Made by a program: the position numbers and the translations under genes
Notes under the pieces: generated by a model
The model's input: the letters and a program-made list of their open reading frames with translations, nothing else
Database searches by the model: none
What the model was told of the DNA's origin: nothing
Assembly: GCA_021292105.1 (NCBI GenBank)
Contig: CM037864.1
Coordinates: forward strand, 44,547,816-44,611,815
DNA from: Anadara kagoshimensis
Lineage: Eukaryota > Mollusca > Bivalvia > Arcoida > Arcidae
Reading direction: 5' to 3'
DNA: 64,000 nucleotides
In this document: positions 1 to 32,740 of the stretch, piece by piece
Layout of the letters: every line of letters begins with the position of its first letter
How positions within the stretch are numbered: the stretch's first letter is position 1

Positions 1-167
1 ATATTTCTGCAATAAAGTTCGACGAAAGTTGTTGGCCAGTTGGGTAACGACCGTTATGGACGCATTTGTTAGTATTTGCACATCATACAACTCGGTCGCG
101 TTTTTAAAATCGACGTTACAGGGGAAAAAATCGAGAAGACGGATATTTTTAGATTAAAATTTCACTG

Positions 168-232
168 TAGTTGTGGAAGCTCATGTGGTAGAGTCCCCCC
201 TGCAGGTCCTGGGTTCGAGCCCCAAACATGCC
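168..232 (+). repeat. tRNA-like SINE head or tRNA relic
   Basis: An A-box-like TGGTAGAG is followed about 30 bases later by a B-box-like GGTTCGAGCCCC. The anticodon arm is reduced, so this is not a working tRNA. It is most likely a SINE head or a tRNA-derived relic. Confidence 0.4.
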
Positions 233-512
233 CTGTATTCGTCTCCTTTATTTAAACAAGACAAGGGATACAAGTTTATAAGTGAAATGATTTGAAATAT
301 GTTCCATCAGATAACACTTTACCCAGATAGATTTATCTCTTATACAAGTACCACTGCAAAATCCTAGCTTACTGGAGTTTTGTGTGTGATTACTTCTTTA
401 ATTGTACTAATAAAGATACAAAAACAGTTGTAACATTCTAACAACTATAGATTTATTATTTAAGAAAAAAAAACACTAACACAACTAAAGGCATAACAAT
501 ATATTTCCTATA
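233..512. other. No gene seen
   Basis: AT-rich sequence with no supportable ORF, exon or known repeat, between the tRNA-like relic and the first MITE. Confidence 0.5.
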
Positions 513-754
513 GGCAAACAACATTGACCTGTCAATTTGAACTTTCATTGGGAATATTAACATAGGAGGGTCCACCCAATACATGGATAGTCTTAGGATT
601 AGCAGGTAATTATGAAACTAGTGTATACACAATGCACTTGATTAGTGTTCTCATTGTATATATGAAAAAGCACATGTATTCCCTAAACATAAATGCACTG
701 GTCAGTGATAAATGTTAAATTAGAGGTCAAGGGAACAGGTCAGTGTTGTTTACC
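513..754. mobile_element. MITE M1, copy 1 (TA-flanked)
   Basis: The ends are inverted repeats: GGCAAACAACATTGACCTGT on the left and the complement of GGTAAACAACACTGACCTGT on the right, with TA on both sides (511-512 and 755-756). A second copy lies near 31921-32165. The TA flanks suggest a Tc1/mariner-type non-autonomous element; there is no coding sequence. Confidence 0.65.
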
Positions 755-756
755 TA

Positions 757-1241
757 CAATGGCAACAAACCCCAAAACAAGAAGTTCTGCAGAACTTTAT
801 TGTTTACAGCATTGCCTGCAAAGGGCAACCACATACAACTTTACATGATGTAAGCTAATGATAAATGGACAGTGTGTGTCACAGGCTGCCAAGAAGTAGA
901 CAAGACCAAAGATATAATAAAAACAATTTTCTGCCATTGGCATAATTGACCCAACTCTGGCCTTATTGAAAACTAAATTTTCAATCTTTTGCCTTTTAGG
1001 TGCAAGAAAATGCTTGTTCTATATGGTTCAACTTTTTAGTATTACTAACATGAAAAAAGTTATTGGTACATAAATAAATACTTTTAATCTGTTTCAGGAC
1101 TTTTAAATGTAGGTAAAGTCATTGTTGTGTTACACAAACTTTCATTTGAAATTTTATCTTATTTGAGTGTTTTGACATTTCAGATGTTTTTTTTATGAGA
1201 AGTTATTCAAACATTTTGTATTTTGAAATTGTTGTTTAAAA
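757..1241. other. No gene seen
   Basis: AT-rich DNA without a recognisable gene. It may hold the 5' end of the THAP transposon that follows, but I could not find terminal repeats. Confidence 0.4.
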
Positions 1242-2338
1242 ATGTCTACAAGGTGTTGTGCCTTTGCACATTGTACAAACAATGCCTCCAAACTATCAAA
1301 ATGGAGAAAAAACTTATGTTTCCTTCACAATTGTAATTATGGGACAAATTCATGCATATGCGAGCAGCCATTTTACTTATATCCTTTTCCAACTGTGAAG
1401 AAAGATACATTTGGTAGATTTAAACAGACTTCAATTGTAAATCAGAAAAATGGAACAGAAAACTGGCTTCCAAAAGAAGATTCTAGAGTGTGTTCATCTC
1501 ATTTCTTGGATGGCAAGCCATCTGATGAGAATCCCTACCCATCTACAAATCTTGGTTATACACTTGTTAAGCCTGTAACATCTAGAAAACCTCCTCTTGA
1601 TAGAACATTGCAAATTTCTACACCTAAAAAGAGAAAGATTGTTCAGTTTGATAATATAGATATACCAGTAAACAATGCTGATGTCCCAATACATCACTGT
1701 AATCATAATTATACACAAAAGTGTACAGCTTGTTCAGATAAAAACTAGGTTTCCACAAATTTGAAATACCGGTAATTAGTAACCAAATTTCAAAAAATTG
1801 TGAAAATATAGTCCTTTTTAAAGTATTTTTCCACAAATTTGCTAAAATATGTTTTTTTGAAAGAATTCCTTAGAAATTAGTAGCCAATAGTGATTTTGGC
1901 TACCAGGAATGGAAACATAGTAAAGATAAGTTAATAGATGCATTAAAAAATAACATTAAAGAACTTGAGATAAAAGATAACACTTAATAGCTCTGAATCC
2001 AGTAATACTACAAGGCGTTTTCTTGGTCATACATGTAAATCATTCAAAATTTCATTTATCACAAGCTTGGATGCAAAAATGAAATTCTATACAGGGATTC
2101 CATCTATTACAGCATTCAATATTTTATTTAGTGCCATAGAACCAAATATTCACAAAATTAGATACTGGAAGGGCTACAGCAAATTATGTAACCCATTGAA
2201 ACACAAGAAAAAATATGTGTCAAAGAGATATCTCGCTGGAAAAGAAGAATTTCTGTTATGTCTTATGAAAATTTGACTGGGTCTCCTTAATGAGGACTGA
2301 TTTGGGATATCAATTTCTTATGTATCTGTTATTTTTAA
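1242..2338 (+). pseudogene. THAP-domain transposase relic (ISL2EU, PIF/Harbinger)
   Basis: The first open piece (1242-1748, 168 residues) has a THAP zinc-finger layout: C-x4-C near residues 6-11 and CSSHF near residue 85, the C2CH pattern of DNA-binding THAP domains. A coiled-coil-like piece (KDKLIDALKNNIKELE) is encoded near 1922. The same frame as the start resumes at about 2043 and encodes KMKFYTGIPSITAFNILF, then LLCLMK and, past a stop, LGLLNED. These match the segment before the catalytic core of THAP-fused DDE transposases of the ISL2EU group. The DDE core itself is missing, frames shift, and a small element seems to sit at 1749-1918, so it is dead. It lies upstream of host exons on the same strand and is probably intronic. 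THAP assignment is confident; ISL2EU is good but rests on memory of the family. Confidence 0.75.
1749..1918. mobile_element. Possible small insertion inside the THAP relic
   Basis: GTTTCCA at the left and TGGAAAC at the right form a 7-bp inverted repeat, with TAG just outside each end. The stretch separates the THAP piece from the coiled-coil piece of the transposase. Short ends make this tentative. Confidence 0.3.
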
Positions 2339-2495
2339 GGTTTATGTGCATTTGACCATTTTAGCTCACCTGGTTTACCCTTACTGTGACATTACATGTA
2401 CATTTAAGTTGTAGTGTTCACACTTGTCAGAGGAAATATATAAAGTGATTGAAGTTTTCTTGGGACTATTCCTTTATTTATACACTCATTTTCAG

Positions 2496-2635
2496 AAGAC
2501 CACAGGTGGAAAACAGTTGAAAATCTTGCAACATTTCTTACCCTGCAGTGCATGATGAACAATATGCAGACTTTATTTTTCCAGTTTCCTTGGCAATGCA
2601 AGCCCAAACTGTATGGTCGTCATTGTTTAACCATT
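2496..2635 (+). CDS. Penultimate exon of an unrecognised host gene
   Basis: A pyrimidine-rich acceptor (TTATACACTCATTTTCAG) precedes an open stretch that, read from 2498, encodes 46 residues starting DHRWKTVENLATFLTLQCMM and ending GRHCLTI. A donor GTGAGG follows at 2636 in phase 0. The reading is protein-like, with mixed hydrophobic and charged residues and no stop. It joins in phase with the exon at 3370. The upstream exons must lie left of the window or be too short to see; the first two bases complete a split codon. I do not recognise the product. The two exons lie on either side of a minus-oriented SINE. Confidence 0.6.
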
Positions 2636-2907
2636 GTGAGGGGGTGCATTTAGCTCTCAAAAAGCAGTATGTTGACTGTGAAGAAACCGGATGGTCAAAA
2701 ACTTGTTTCAACCATCTGTAAATGTATATAAATTAATCATAGACATACCTGTAGGTACAATACAAAACAATTGCAACATGACACAAAATCTTTCTCTTTA
2801 CCTCAATTGAATGAATATTTTACATTTCTAAATTAATATCTTCAAATCTTTTTAATTGGGCCTTGATAGCTGGTCTAAAGATCTAATTACATATCAGTGC
2901 CTTTTTA

Positions 2908-3226
2908 GTTGAATGGGGTTTTACATCCTAGTCAAGAATATTTAACTTGTATCAAGACGTCACCAGCTTTAGGTGAAGTGGCAGAGATTGACCTTGCAGT
3001 GCACTTAGGGCAAAGTGCAGGAAGGGTTCTTTAATGTGCCATGCATGCAGTGACATGGGGCATCAGTTTATTAGGTCTCTTCTGAAGAACCTTGTGACTA
3101 TCATTTCTAAACACCCAATGCCTGGGAATAGAACACACATTTTTTAAGTCTTGGTAGAGCTCAACAGGGGTGTGAACCCACAGCCTCCCACATACAAAGC
3201 GTTCACTCTACAATAAAGATTTGTCT
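2908..3226 (-). repeat. tRNA-derived SINE S1 (family S)
   Basis: Read on the minus strand it has a decayed tRNA head (B-box complement near 3165-3180), a core, and a 3' part that complements TTGAATGGGGTTTTACATCC. The core phrase GACGTCACCAGCTTTAGGTG matches the young copy at 36851-37193. It sits in the intron between the 2496 and 3370 exons. Confidence 0.75.
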
Positions 3227-3369
3227 CATATTGATCAAGTGGAACTGAAATCATGTTGAAAATTTTGCTACGCAACAATGTCAATGAAATGCAGCCATTA
3301 TTTTTATCACATTTAACTGCTAAATCATTTACACCATAGGTAACAATCTGGTCTATCTTTTCTGTACAG

Positions 3370-3561
3370 ACTGGCACTCTAGTATATGGACAGTTGCTGG
3401 ATTTATCAACTGTGTCTTGGGACAAACTGGCACAGAAATTGGCCCAATTCTACTTTGAAGCCACTCTTCAAAACAAGGACGAGAAACTTGACTTGGGTAT
3501 CTTAAAAGCACTAGATGAAAAAATATCAGATCAGCCATTAATAGACATCTTTCAGATATAA
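3370..3561 (+). CDS. Last exon of the same unrecognised host gene
   Basis: The acceptor CTATCTTTTCTGTACAG is followed by 63 codons and TAA. The peptide starts TGTLVYGQLLDLSTVSWDK and ends SDQPLIDIFQI. It has no methionine, so ATG-based ORF calling misses it. Phase 0 agrees with the donor at 2635. The composition (amphipathic, Leu/Lys/Asp-rich helices) looks like a globular helical C-terminus. No motif tied it to a family I know. A possible poly(A) signal AATAAA lies far downstream near 4104. I infer one gene because phase and strand agree; a transcript would settle it. Confidence 0.65.
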   Translation, partial: TGTLVYGQLLDLSTVSWDKLAQKLAQFYFEATLQNKDEKLDLGILKALDEKISDQPLIDIFQI

Positions 3562-3599
3562 ATGGGGGCATTGACATCATTGTTGCTGTAACAGGAGGG

Positions 3600-3720
3600 A
3601 GGAAACACCAGATAAAAAACTACTTCCTCAACAAGTGCCCCGGCTGAGGATCGAACCCTGCCTACTGGGCAAAAATTGAGAATTCTACCACAAGGCTAAA
3701 ACATCCGGACCAAAAAGTTT
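3600..3720 (-). repeat. tRNA-like SINE relic, other family
   Basis: On the minus strand GGTTCGATCCTCAGCC resembles a B box, with GTGGTAGAATTC upstream as an A-box-like segment. The sequence around it does not match family S. Confidence 0.45.
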
Positions 3721-3782
3721 ACTATATCTACTATATGAGGCCTACAGTAGCACATTACACAACTAGCTCAGCCCTGCTACAT

Positions 3783-3900
3783 TACAATTATTTCACTTAT
3801 ATTGGGATTTCACCAGCTAAAGGTAATATGGCAGAAATTTATATAACTTTGCAGTATGTTTTGGGCAATATGTTTGTTGGAAATTTATTATGTCCTTTGA
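3783..3900 (-). repeat. SINE family S fragment
   Basis: TTTCACCAGCTAAAGGTAAT and GGCAGAAATT resemble the family-S core (CACCAGCTATAGGTGAAGTGGCAGAAATT in spirit, with gaps). It is short and diverged. Confidence 0.35.
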
Positions 3901-5302
3901 CAGAATGATGTCTGTCAAATCGATTGTATTATTAAGCAGAATACATAAGACTATTGGGCAATTGTTTGCGGATCCAGAGGCAGATGCAATGAAAATCACA
4001 GTAAGAACTTCTGTTTTTGCCATGTGTAGAGAAAATTATTAGGATTAAGAATGGTTTTTTAGGAGCCGGGTCCTGTGAACTGGTGACCAGACTATGGTCA
4101 CCTAATAAAAAGTATAAATTTTACAATATTTGTGTATTTGTATAGCTAATAACCAGTTGAAAATCCTCTTCTATGCAAAAAATATTTCAAGTTTTCCGTA
4201 GTCCATGTATTAAACTCTTCCAGCGATACTGTAGTTGAACTAGAACTGGATAACGTTGTGCTAGTCGCCATATTATTTCCGATTTTTGTCCGATTAACCT
4301 TTGACCTTGCCGAGACCGCTTAAACATTGAAAATAAGTAAAATGGTCTATAGACATACACCAGAAATGAGTGACGTCACAATAGCAATGGTAATTATAGT
4401 CCTTTATTTACAATAGCAATTGAACTTCTTTAGATGAACCTAATTGTTTTTGTACCACTTGATACCTGCTAACTAATATGCAGAGCACTTATTTCCAATG
4501 GATGTGGAATCGCATGAGTTGACTTTTCCCGCGAAAACGACGTCATTCCGGGAATATGTGACGTTGACGTTTTCCAAAACGTTCCGAAAAAACGTTAGGA
4601 GGTAATGTGATAAAGCGGCGACGCCGGTCATGCCTTTTATGTTCCGATACTGGCCGCTATCACACGGCAACTAATAACGTACTAGTGTCAGTGACGTTAT
4701 TAAATGGCACAATTTTGCATTTTTTTGGTGTGTGTAATTCAAGCATGCCGGGCCTTTGTCGGATCATTGTGGGCATGGCCGGCGATACGTCAATTGCTCA
4801 TGAATACGGTGTGTTCTGACCTCTGATGACGTAATGTAATATCCAATCACGTCATAGAATATCATCCTGCTACGTCACGTATTGTTTGATTAGTCCCGAC
4901 GTTTCTATCGGCTTGCTATCAATCTCATATCTTTGTCGGAATCTTGGATTAAATAAATCATTGTAAATATAATTACATGTATATATTTCTGTCATGCTAA
5001 CAATATTTTTATGATTGTAAATATAAGACCCTAAATAAAGCTTTCCTCAAAGTGCCGTCGTGTTCCGTGTTCAGTAGGAACTGTAACAGTTAAAAATAAA
5101 ATGTTAAAAGTAGTGAGTGTATTGGCTACCGGTTTGATATGAAAACTAAAACTAAAATCACAATATCATTTACAATGTATAACTATTATGTATATGAAAT
5201 CATCAACAGGAAAACATCAGAGCAATAAATACTTAATCAAACAAACTTAATTAATGCTTGATAATTATTATGTATTAAATACATGTCTTCGTCTTTTTCC
5301 AG
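3901..5302. promoter_or_regulatory. Possible 5' region of the BRICHOS gene, CRE-rich at 4255-4880
   Basis: No ORF or exon is convincing here. The part from about 4255 to 4880 is richer in G+C and CpG than its surroundings and carries CRE/ATF-type motifs: TGACGTCA near 4371, plus ACGTCA or TGACGT near 4538, 4559, 4690, 4827, 4849 and 4873. It ends 400-1000 bases before the BRICHOS start codon, so it could hold the promoter. CRE motifs also occur inside the repeats of this region, so this call is weak. No TATA box was identified. Confidence 0.25.
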
Positions 5303-26369
<21,067 letters not shown>

Positions 26370-27050
26370 CAGTCGTAACATCGTCTTGAGCTCCATTCAA
26401 CAATGTATAAACCAGAGTTATATCAAAGTGATTATTTAATAATTTTGTTTTTAGACTTTTTATAATCAATTTTATCTGATTGTTAATTTTTCATTTGAGT
26501 GTTATTTTCAATGAGTGTAATTGCAATTGTCTGATTTTCACTTAAAAACACTGTTATTGAAACATCTGATTTTGATTATGTTACAGACCTATCGTTCAAT
26601 TACATTAATTAGCTCAGACAATTCTTGTATTTACCAAACTACGATAAAATAAAATCATTGAAACAATTTATAATATAGAACTTACATTGTTAATTAATCC
26701 GTTAATCTATTTGTGTTGTTAGTTCTTTTAACTGCCAATTAAAATTACCAATTAAAACTTGTACCAGATCACGACCCTTTTGCTCAGATTGAGTAGGGAC
26801 AATGTAAGTACACATGTACTAAAACTTCTCACTCTGGCAACGTGAGTAGAAAAACCTGAGCAGATTCGGGTGGTGTATTGTAGTGTTGTTACTATGATAC
26901 CTCCTACCAAGCAGTACCGGTCGGTAAAAAATAAATAATTAATTACTAATTACATTTTATTTGAAATCAAACATAATTAGAATGCGTTGGAGTAATAATA
27001 GTGCTTTAACACTCAATTCAAGTTTTTTCATCTATATCAAGACTATCAAT
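26370..27050. other. BRICHOS 3' flank, no further gene seen
   Basis: 3' UTR and downstream AT-rich DNA. Confidence 0.5.
26648..26653 (+). terminator. Possible poly(A) signal of the BRICHOS gene
   Basis: AATAAA lies about 280 bases after the stop codon, in AT-rich sequence. It is the first canonical hexamer noticed there. Confidence 0.4.
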
Positions 27051-27445
27051 TTCTAGGGTGGTGGAGGAACTGCGGGGCACCAGAGAAAAACACCACCCTT
27101 TGTAAAACAAAACGACAAACTTTCTTGCACTTGAATCTGCCCGAGTGAGAATCAAATCTGAGCAGTAAGAGGTGTTGCGAGATTTCTAGAAAGATAAAGG
27201 AAAACGCAGAGCACCTAAGAAAAAACACCACTCTTTGTGAAACAAAACAAAAAACTTTCTTACACTTGAATCTGTCCGAGTGGGAATCAAATCTGAGCGG
27301 TAAGAGGTGTTGTGAGATTTCTAGGAAGATGGAGGAAAACGTGGAGCACCTGAGAAAAAACACCACTCTTTGTAAAACAAAACGACAAACTATCTTACAC
27401 TTGAATCTGTCCGAGTGGGAATCAAATCTGAGAGGTAAGAGGTGT
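27051..27445. repeat. Three tandem copies of a 133-135-bp unit
   Basis: Copies start near 27051, 27184 and 27319 (TTCTAGG/AAAG...). In copies 2-3 the plus-strand frame stays open across 135 bases (45 codons: NLSEWESNLSGKRCC, then MEENVEHLRKNTTLCKTKRQ). The first copy differs in length. It could be a minisatellite with an accidental open frame. Confidence 0.75.
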
Positions 27446-29035
27446 TGTGATCCATTAGAATGCCTAAGACGATTCGGTCACCGAACCCCTCCCTCTCCCC
27501 AGTTAGAAATAACAACATTATATATATCTTACAATAACCAACGTTTGACAATAATATAAATGGTATAGAATGCAATATATAAAAAAACACATGCTTAACA
27601 CGTGATATAAATGAGATAGCACTGACCAGTCTGGACAGAGCATAATGATAAAAACGTGTCCATTGATCCAATATTGAAATATTTCAGTCTCATTGGGTAC
27701 TGGTGTTCTTTCAGAGTTGTCATTTATTTCTGTTTTGCCTCGAGCAGTGGACCAGTGATCTAAAGTACGGCGTTACAGATTATACTGCCTCTTGCCATCT
27801 TCTTGCAAAAACGTTTGTCAGATTAATTGCCGAACGTTGCTGATTTATTTATTCGGGTACTTCTTGATTTGTTTTACCTTTCCAGAATTTATCGACTGGA
27901 TAAGTGAATGAATCTTGTCTGGGGAGTAAAACACCAATTTTCACTTCACTTTTTCGTCTAACAGAATTTGTACACAGAGATAAATACACAATGCATTTAA
28001 TTCTAATCAAATATATAACCCAATAGGAATCTTTTAATTATATATAATACCTTTGATTTTGAGTCGTAGTTGTAAATGAATACAAACACAAGTTAAGCAA
28101 ATTAATACAGAATCTAAGATATTTACAAGAATTTGAACATATCAATACCATGTAAAAAAAACTAATAATTCATTTGAAGAATAATTGATAAAAATGCTGA
28201 ATTAGGTATTAGCTTGTTGACATATTTACTTGTATGCTGTAACGTTAACAGGACGGTGTTATGTGTGGTTTTCAGTATCACTATCACGTGATTTATAACT
28301 TTCTCATTTTTAAAAAAAAAAATATAAAATATAAATATGAATGTAAAAATAAAATAATGACAATAATAAATTTGTTATCTGGTCTTGTTTTACTGTGTGG
28401 GGCAGAGTATTTGTCTATTATTATACCGCAGTACAGTTTTTGAAGTGCCATATATTTACACAATACATGCTATGAACAAACATGACTACAATACTATAGA
28501 CGCACTTATTGTTGATTAGTTCATTGTGTATACAGCGTATAACTGTCATAACTGGGCACCAAAATGTTGAATCGATTGAAAATTTTAATTATGCATATTG
28601 GATGGATAATGGACTTAAAGCTGCATTCATTTATTTGCATTTCTTTTAATGAGAAAATGTTGAAACTATTTTAAATACAATATGCTACTGTTCAAATACT
28701 TGGTACATGTCCAAAATCAACTTAATTATTGAAACATTTTCAATTGGAATATTTAAACTTTAGTCTATCAATATTCTACTACACATGTGTCAACATCTAA
28801 AATATTCCCAGAGGAGTATACTTGTATTTGGAGCACATAGCTATAGGGCGGTTTTCTGTACAAGGAGGGTTACACTAACTTAAGAACTTTTTTGTCAAAA
28901 ACAAAAGTCTATACGGACTTTTTTTAAATAACTGTTGAGAACATTTTAGAACACATGTGGAAGTTTGACATACTCTCAGAATAATTGATTTTCATGTCCC
29001 AATTATTGCCCGAGAAAGATAAGTAAAATGCTTAC
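27446..29035. other. No supported gene
   Basis: AT-rich. One stretch (27721-27846) is open, follows TGGTGTTCTTTCAG and encodes CHLFLFCLEQWTSDLKYGVT; it might be an exon but has no donor-side or partner support. Confidence 0.35.
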
Positions 29036-29037
29036 TA

Positions 29038-29508
29038 CTGTAGGAACCACTCTGTTAGTGACAGTGAAGTCTTTTAATAGCCATAGAAAATCAAAATTTA
29101 TAAATTTGAATAAAGATTGATATTTTTCATTTACTTGTACCAAGTCGTAACAGGAAATCTGTATGCGCATCCGCGATTAGCCCAGAATATATCTGCACAG
29201 GGTAAAACGTTGACGCTATGGGGATTTAACAATTTGAAAAACCAGGCAAACTAGTGGCGGATTCTGTTGCGCATATGACGTAAAACGTCACCAAGGACAT
29301 CACTTCCGGTGTAAACTTTAACCCTTTCGCGATGTAAAATCCCCATAACGTCAAAATTTTCCTTTCTACAGACATATTTTATGACAATCACGGATACGCA
29401 TACAGATTTTCTGTTACGACTAGGCACAAGTAAGTGAAAAACATCAACATTTATTCAATTTAGATATAAAGAGTATTTCATTGTCACAAACAGAGTGGTT
29501 TTCTACAG
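29038..29508. mobile_element. Palindromic MITE P, copy 1
   Basis: Begins CTGTAGGAACCACT and ends with the complement, flanked by TA. Long subterminal inverted repeats include ATCTGTATGCGCATCCGCGA and CACCAAGGACATCACTTCCG. Confidence 0.8.
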
Positions 29509-29699
29509 TAAATCAAACACACAAAGCCAAAGATATACCCACAACAATGGAACAAAATAAGATGTTTGTTAAAATGAACTAAACATGTCTGTCTTATAAA
29601 ATACCTTTGAAAATATGAAAAATGGAATTTTAGTGTTTAATTTAAAAATTAAGCATACAAAACTTAAGAACCTTATGACGTGTTAGTCACATGATTGAT

Positions 29700-30530
29700 T
29701 GAATAATAAATTGAATGGGGTTTTTTCGTTTCAGTCAAGAATATTTTACTGATATCGAGATGTCACCAGCTATAGGTGAAGTGGCAGAATGTTTTACTTT
29801 TGCAGTGCGCCATAGGAAATGTGCACGGGTGATTATTTAACGTTCCACGCCTGCCGTGACACTACTGTAGGAACCACTGTGACTGTGACAGTGAAATACT
29901 CATTATATCCATAGAAAATCAAATAAATTTGAATAAAGATCGATATTTTTCACTTACTTGTACCTAGTCGTAACAAGAAATCTGTATGCGCATCCGCGAT
30001 TAGCCCAAAATATATCTGCATAGGGTAAAACGTTGGTGCTATGGGGATTTAACATGGTGAAAAACCAGGCAAATGGCGGATTCTGTTGCGCATATGACGT
30101 AAAACGTCACCAAGGACATCACTTCCGGTGTAAACGTCGTCATTTCTGCATGTGTAAAATCCCCATACCGCCAAAATTTTCCTTTCTACAGAAACTTTAT
30201 GACAATCGCGGATGCGCATACAGATTTCCTATTACGACTAGGTACAAGTAAGTAAAAAATATCAAATTTTATTCAATTTTTTTTTTATTTTCTATGGATA
30301 TAAAGAGTATTTCACTGTCACAGTCACAGTGGTTCCTACAGTAGACATCGGTTTTAAGGTCTCTTCCAAAAGACGCCGTAACTTTCATTTCTAAATTTCG
30401 AGTGATTGGCAAAAGAACAGTCACCATCTATTTTAAAGTGTTGTCCAGACCTCGGTCGGGGTTCGAACCTACGATCTCCCACATACGTATACGGAGAGTT
30501 ATCTACCAACTGAGGTACCGTAATAATATT
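29700..30530 (-). repeat. SINE S3, split by MITE P
   Basis: 29705-29872 is the 3' core (ATGTCACCAGCTATAGGTGA) and 30344-30525 the rest with the tRNA head (complement of GTAGGTTCGAACCCC, then GGTACCTCAGTTGGTAGATA on the minus strand). Removing 29875-30341 gives a colinear family-S SINE. Confidence 0.85.
29875..30341. mobile_element. Palindromic MITE P, copy 2, inserted in a SINE
   Basis: Same element as 29038-29508, with terminal repeats CTGTAGGAACCACTGTGACT and complement, TA flanks at 29873 and 30342. It splits a family-S SINE. The 72-codon ORF at 30033 is part of the MITE. Confidence 0.85.
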
Positions 30531-30765
30531 TTTGGTCTCGTGCCCTCTGCCATTTTGAATGCATTTGGCGTGCTGTTAAATATTGTGATTTGAAGAAAGA
30601 CCATTATTAAAACTTTATGGGTACTGGGGAGATATGTGGTTCGTCAGCGTAACAAATGTTCATTGTCTATTTTTAATACGTTTTTATGATAACGATATCG
30701 AACCGTTTTCGTCACAAAGCCCGGGAATAACGTCATCTTGCGGGAAAACGTTTATTGATGCCATT

Positions 30766-30822
<57 letters not shown>

Positions 30823-31918
30823 TTCCGCATTTACGTTATGGGTTTAACGCGGGACGCTGGAAATGAAATGGATATAAATTTCCGCGACTTATGTTAATAT
30901 CCGCTTTCTACCTTATTTGGCAATTTATAAAGTACATGTACATATAATTTTCAATGTAGCACTTTTAAAAAATCGATTTTAAAATTTTAATTCCACATGT
31001 ATATCATCATGCTATTGATCGCGATTTTAATTTTGAAATCAAGTACACAACTTTTAACTTTTCTGCTTCAGAAAAGAAACAAAAACGGTTGAGATTATTA
31101 ATACTGATTGCTATATAAAAATCTTATTTCAAACACAGTGGTGAAATCAATGAGCACACATGTATCTGTAACATTTAATGTAGGCAGTGATAAAAATACC
31201 AAAGAATTAATTTAAAAGTGCTCAATGTGCAGTTCAAACATAGAACCATGCTACGTTGTTTCTTTGTATCCTACGAACAAACATTTTTCTTCAAACGATC
31301 ACTGCTTGCATACATTTTAAGGAAACTGTAAAAGACGGCTGTAGAAGGTTGGGATTAAAAGTGCATGTCGTTATTTAATAGAGTGTAAAAGTTGAATATA
31401 TAAAACATAAAATTTTCATTAAGCTTGCTGGCTTTTGGTAAAATAAAAATCGTGTATTTTTAAAAATTTTCTACTCAGGCGTCTTTCTTTGTTGTTTTGT
31501 TATAACATTCCATGTGACTTTCTATGCTAAGGAATGATTGTGAAACCGGGGCCAGGAATCCATTATAATTATAATTAATAATGTAATACTTTGATAATGA
31601 CAACGTCTTGTTTCAATGGGTAACTGTCTTGTTTTGAACACAGGGTCAGTAGGATAATATCTATCGTGTCAAATTTTATGTATTTGTAATTGCTTATTTA
31701 TTTATTTATATTTATTTATTTATTTATTTATTATTATTATTATTTCTATTATTATTATTATTATTATTATCCCGAATTCTTAATTATGTATTACTTAAGT
31801 TATACCCATAAAAAGATACTTGGTTTACAGCAATAAAGTGTAGAAACAGGTATCTTAACAATACATTTTAAATTTAACAGTTTCATGGGTTATTGAAAAT
31901 GCCAAAACATTTGTGATA
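30531..31918. other. No gene seen; simple repeats
   Basis: (GA)n at about 30768-30820 and (TTTA)/(ATT) runs at about 31696-31771. Otherwise AT-rich DNA. The ORF at 30634 spans the (GA)n tract. Confidence 0.6.
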
Positions 31919-31920
31919 CA

Positions 31921-32165
31921 GGCAAACAACATTGACCTGTCCGCTAGACCTTTGAATTAAATATTCATTATGGACGAGTAAATCTAAGAATAGGCCTATA
32001 TATGGATCGCGCGTGTATATTTCGTCTATATGATGTGAACACTAATCATAAACAAGTGTATATGTATTAACTGTAAATCCTTACACTACCCATTTATTGA
32101 ATGGACCCTCCTATATGAATATTCCTAATGAAAGGTCAAGCGGATAGGTTAGTGTTGTTTGACTA
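31921..32165. mobile_element. MITE M1, copy 2
   Basis: GGCAAACAACATTGACCTGT at the left and its partner (complement of GTCAAACAACACTAACCTAT) at the right, with the subterminal TAGGAGGGTCCA also seen in copy 1. The flanks are less clear than in copy 1. Confidence 0.65.
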
Positions 32166-32394
32166 TACCAAATACTACCAATTGGTATCTAGTTTACTAT
32201 CACTAAGCTAATACATAGACAATCACTATCTGATCCCGACAGATATAGAATTCCTCTTTATTTATTCATTGCAATTCAGTTCTGAATTTATACATTTAAT
32301 ATTTAATATAGCATACTGGGAATACTTCCCTCGTGGAAACTTCACGTGTTTAACGTTCTCAAAGTTCTGACTTTGCTTTTACGATTGTGATTGC

Positions 32395-32592
32395 AACATG
32401 GACTGATACCAGTTTTAGTTTTACAGCACTAAACTGCAGTTTTGGAATACAATTCTTCATCACTAGTGTTTGGACCAAAATTAGACCCAATATTTCTTCA
32501 AGAGGTTGAAAAAATTTCCATTGGGCCAAAATATATTTAACCAAATTTTGCTTAGAAAATATAATATAATTTCTGCATACACAAAAAGAAGA
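32395..32592 (-). repeat. Dispersed repeat R3
   Basis: Minus-strand match to a repeat with ATTTTGGTCCAAACACTA and TGTATTCCAAAACTGCAGTT, otherwise ending in a GTAATATG-type tail. Other copies: 44408, 46918, 48412, 56100, 58805, and inside the 1181-bp array. Confidence 0.6.
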
Positions 32593-32740
32593 CTGTAATA
32601 TCTGAGACTGCATTGAGTTTACATCGTCGATTACATTCCGAGGTTAACACGGCTTAATGGGAACCATGTCTAAAGGAAGGTGAATTTGCACCACGACCAA
32701 TCGCAAAGCCGCGCTTAATTCACAATGAAGGGTTTATTAT

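Noticed and set aside
27721-27846. Possible exon after TGGTGTTCTTTCAG
   Set aside because: Only 42 open codons to a stop, no partner exon and no motif; kept only as a remark.
30634-30897. 87-codon ORF with poly-Arg-Glu
   Set aside because: Crosses a (GA)n microsatellite.
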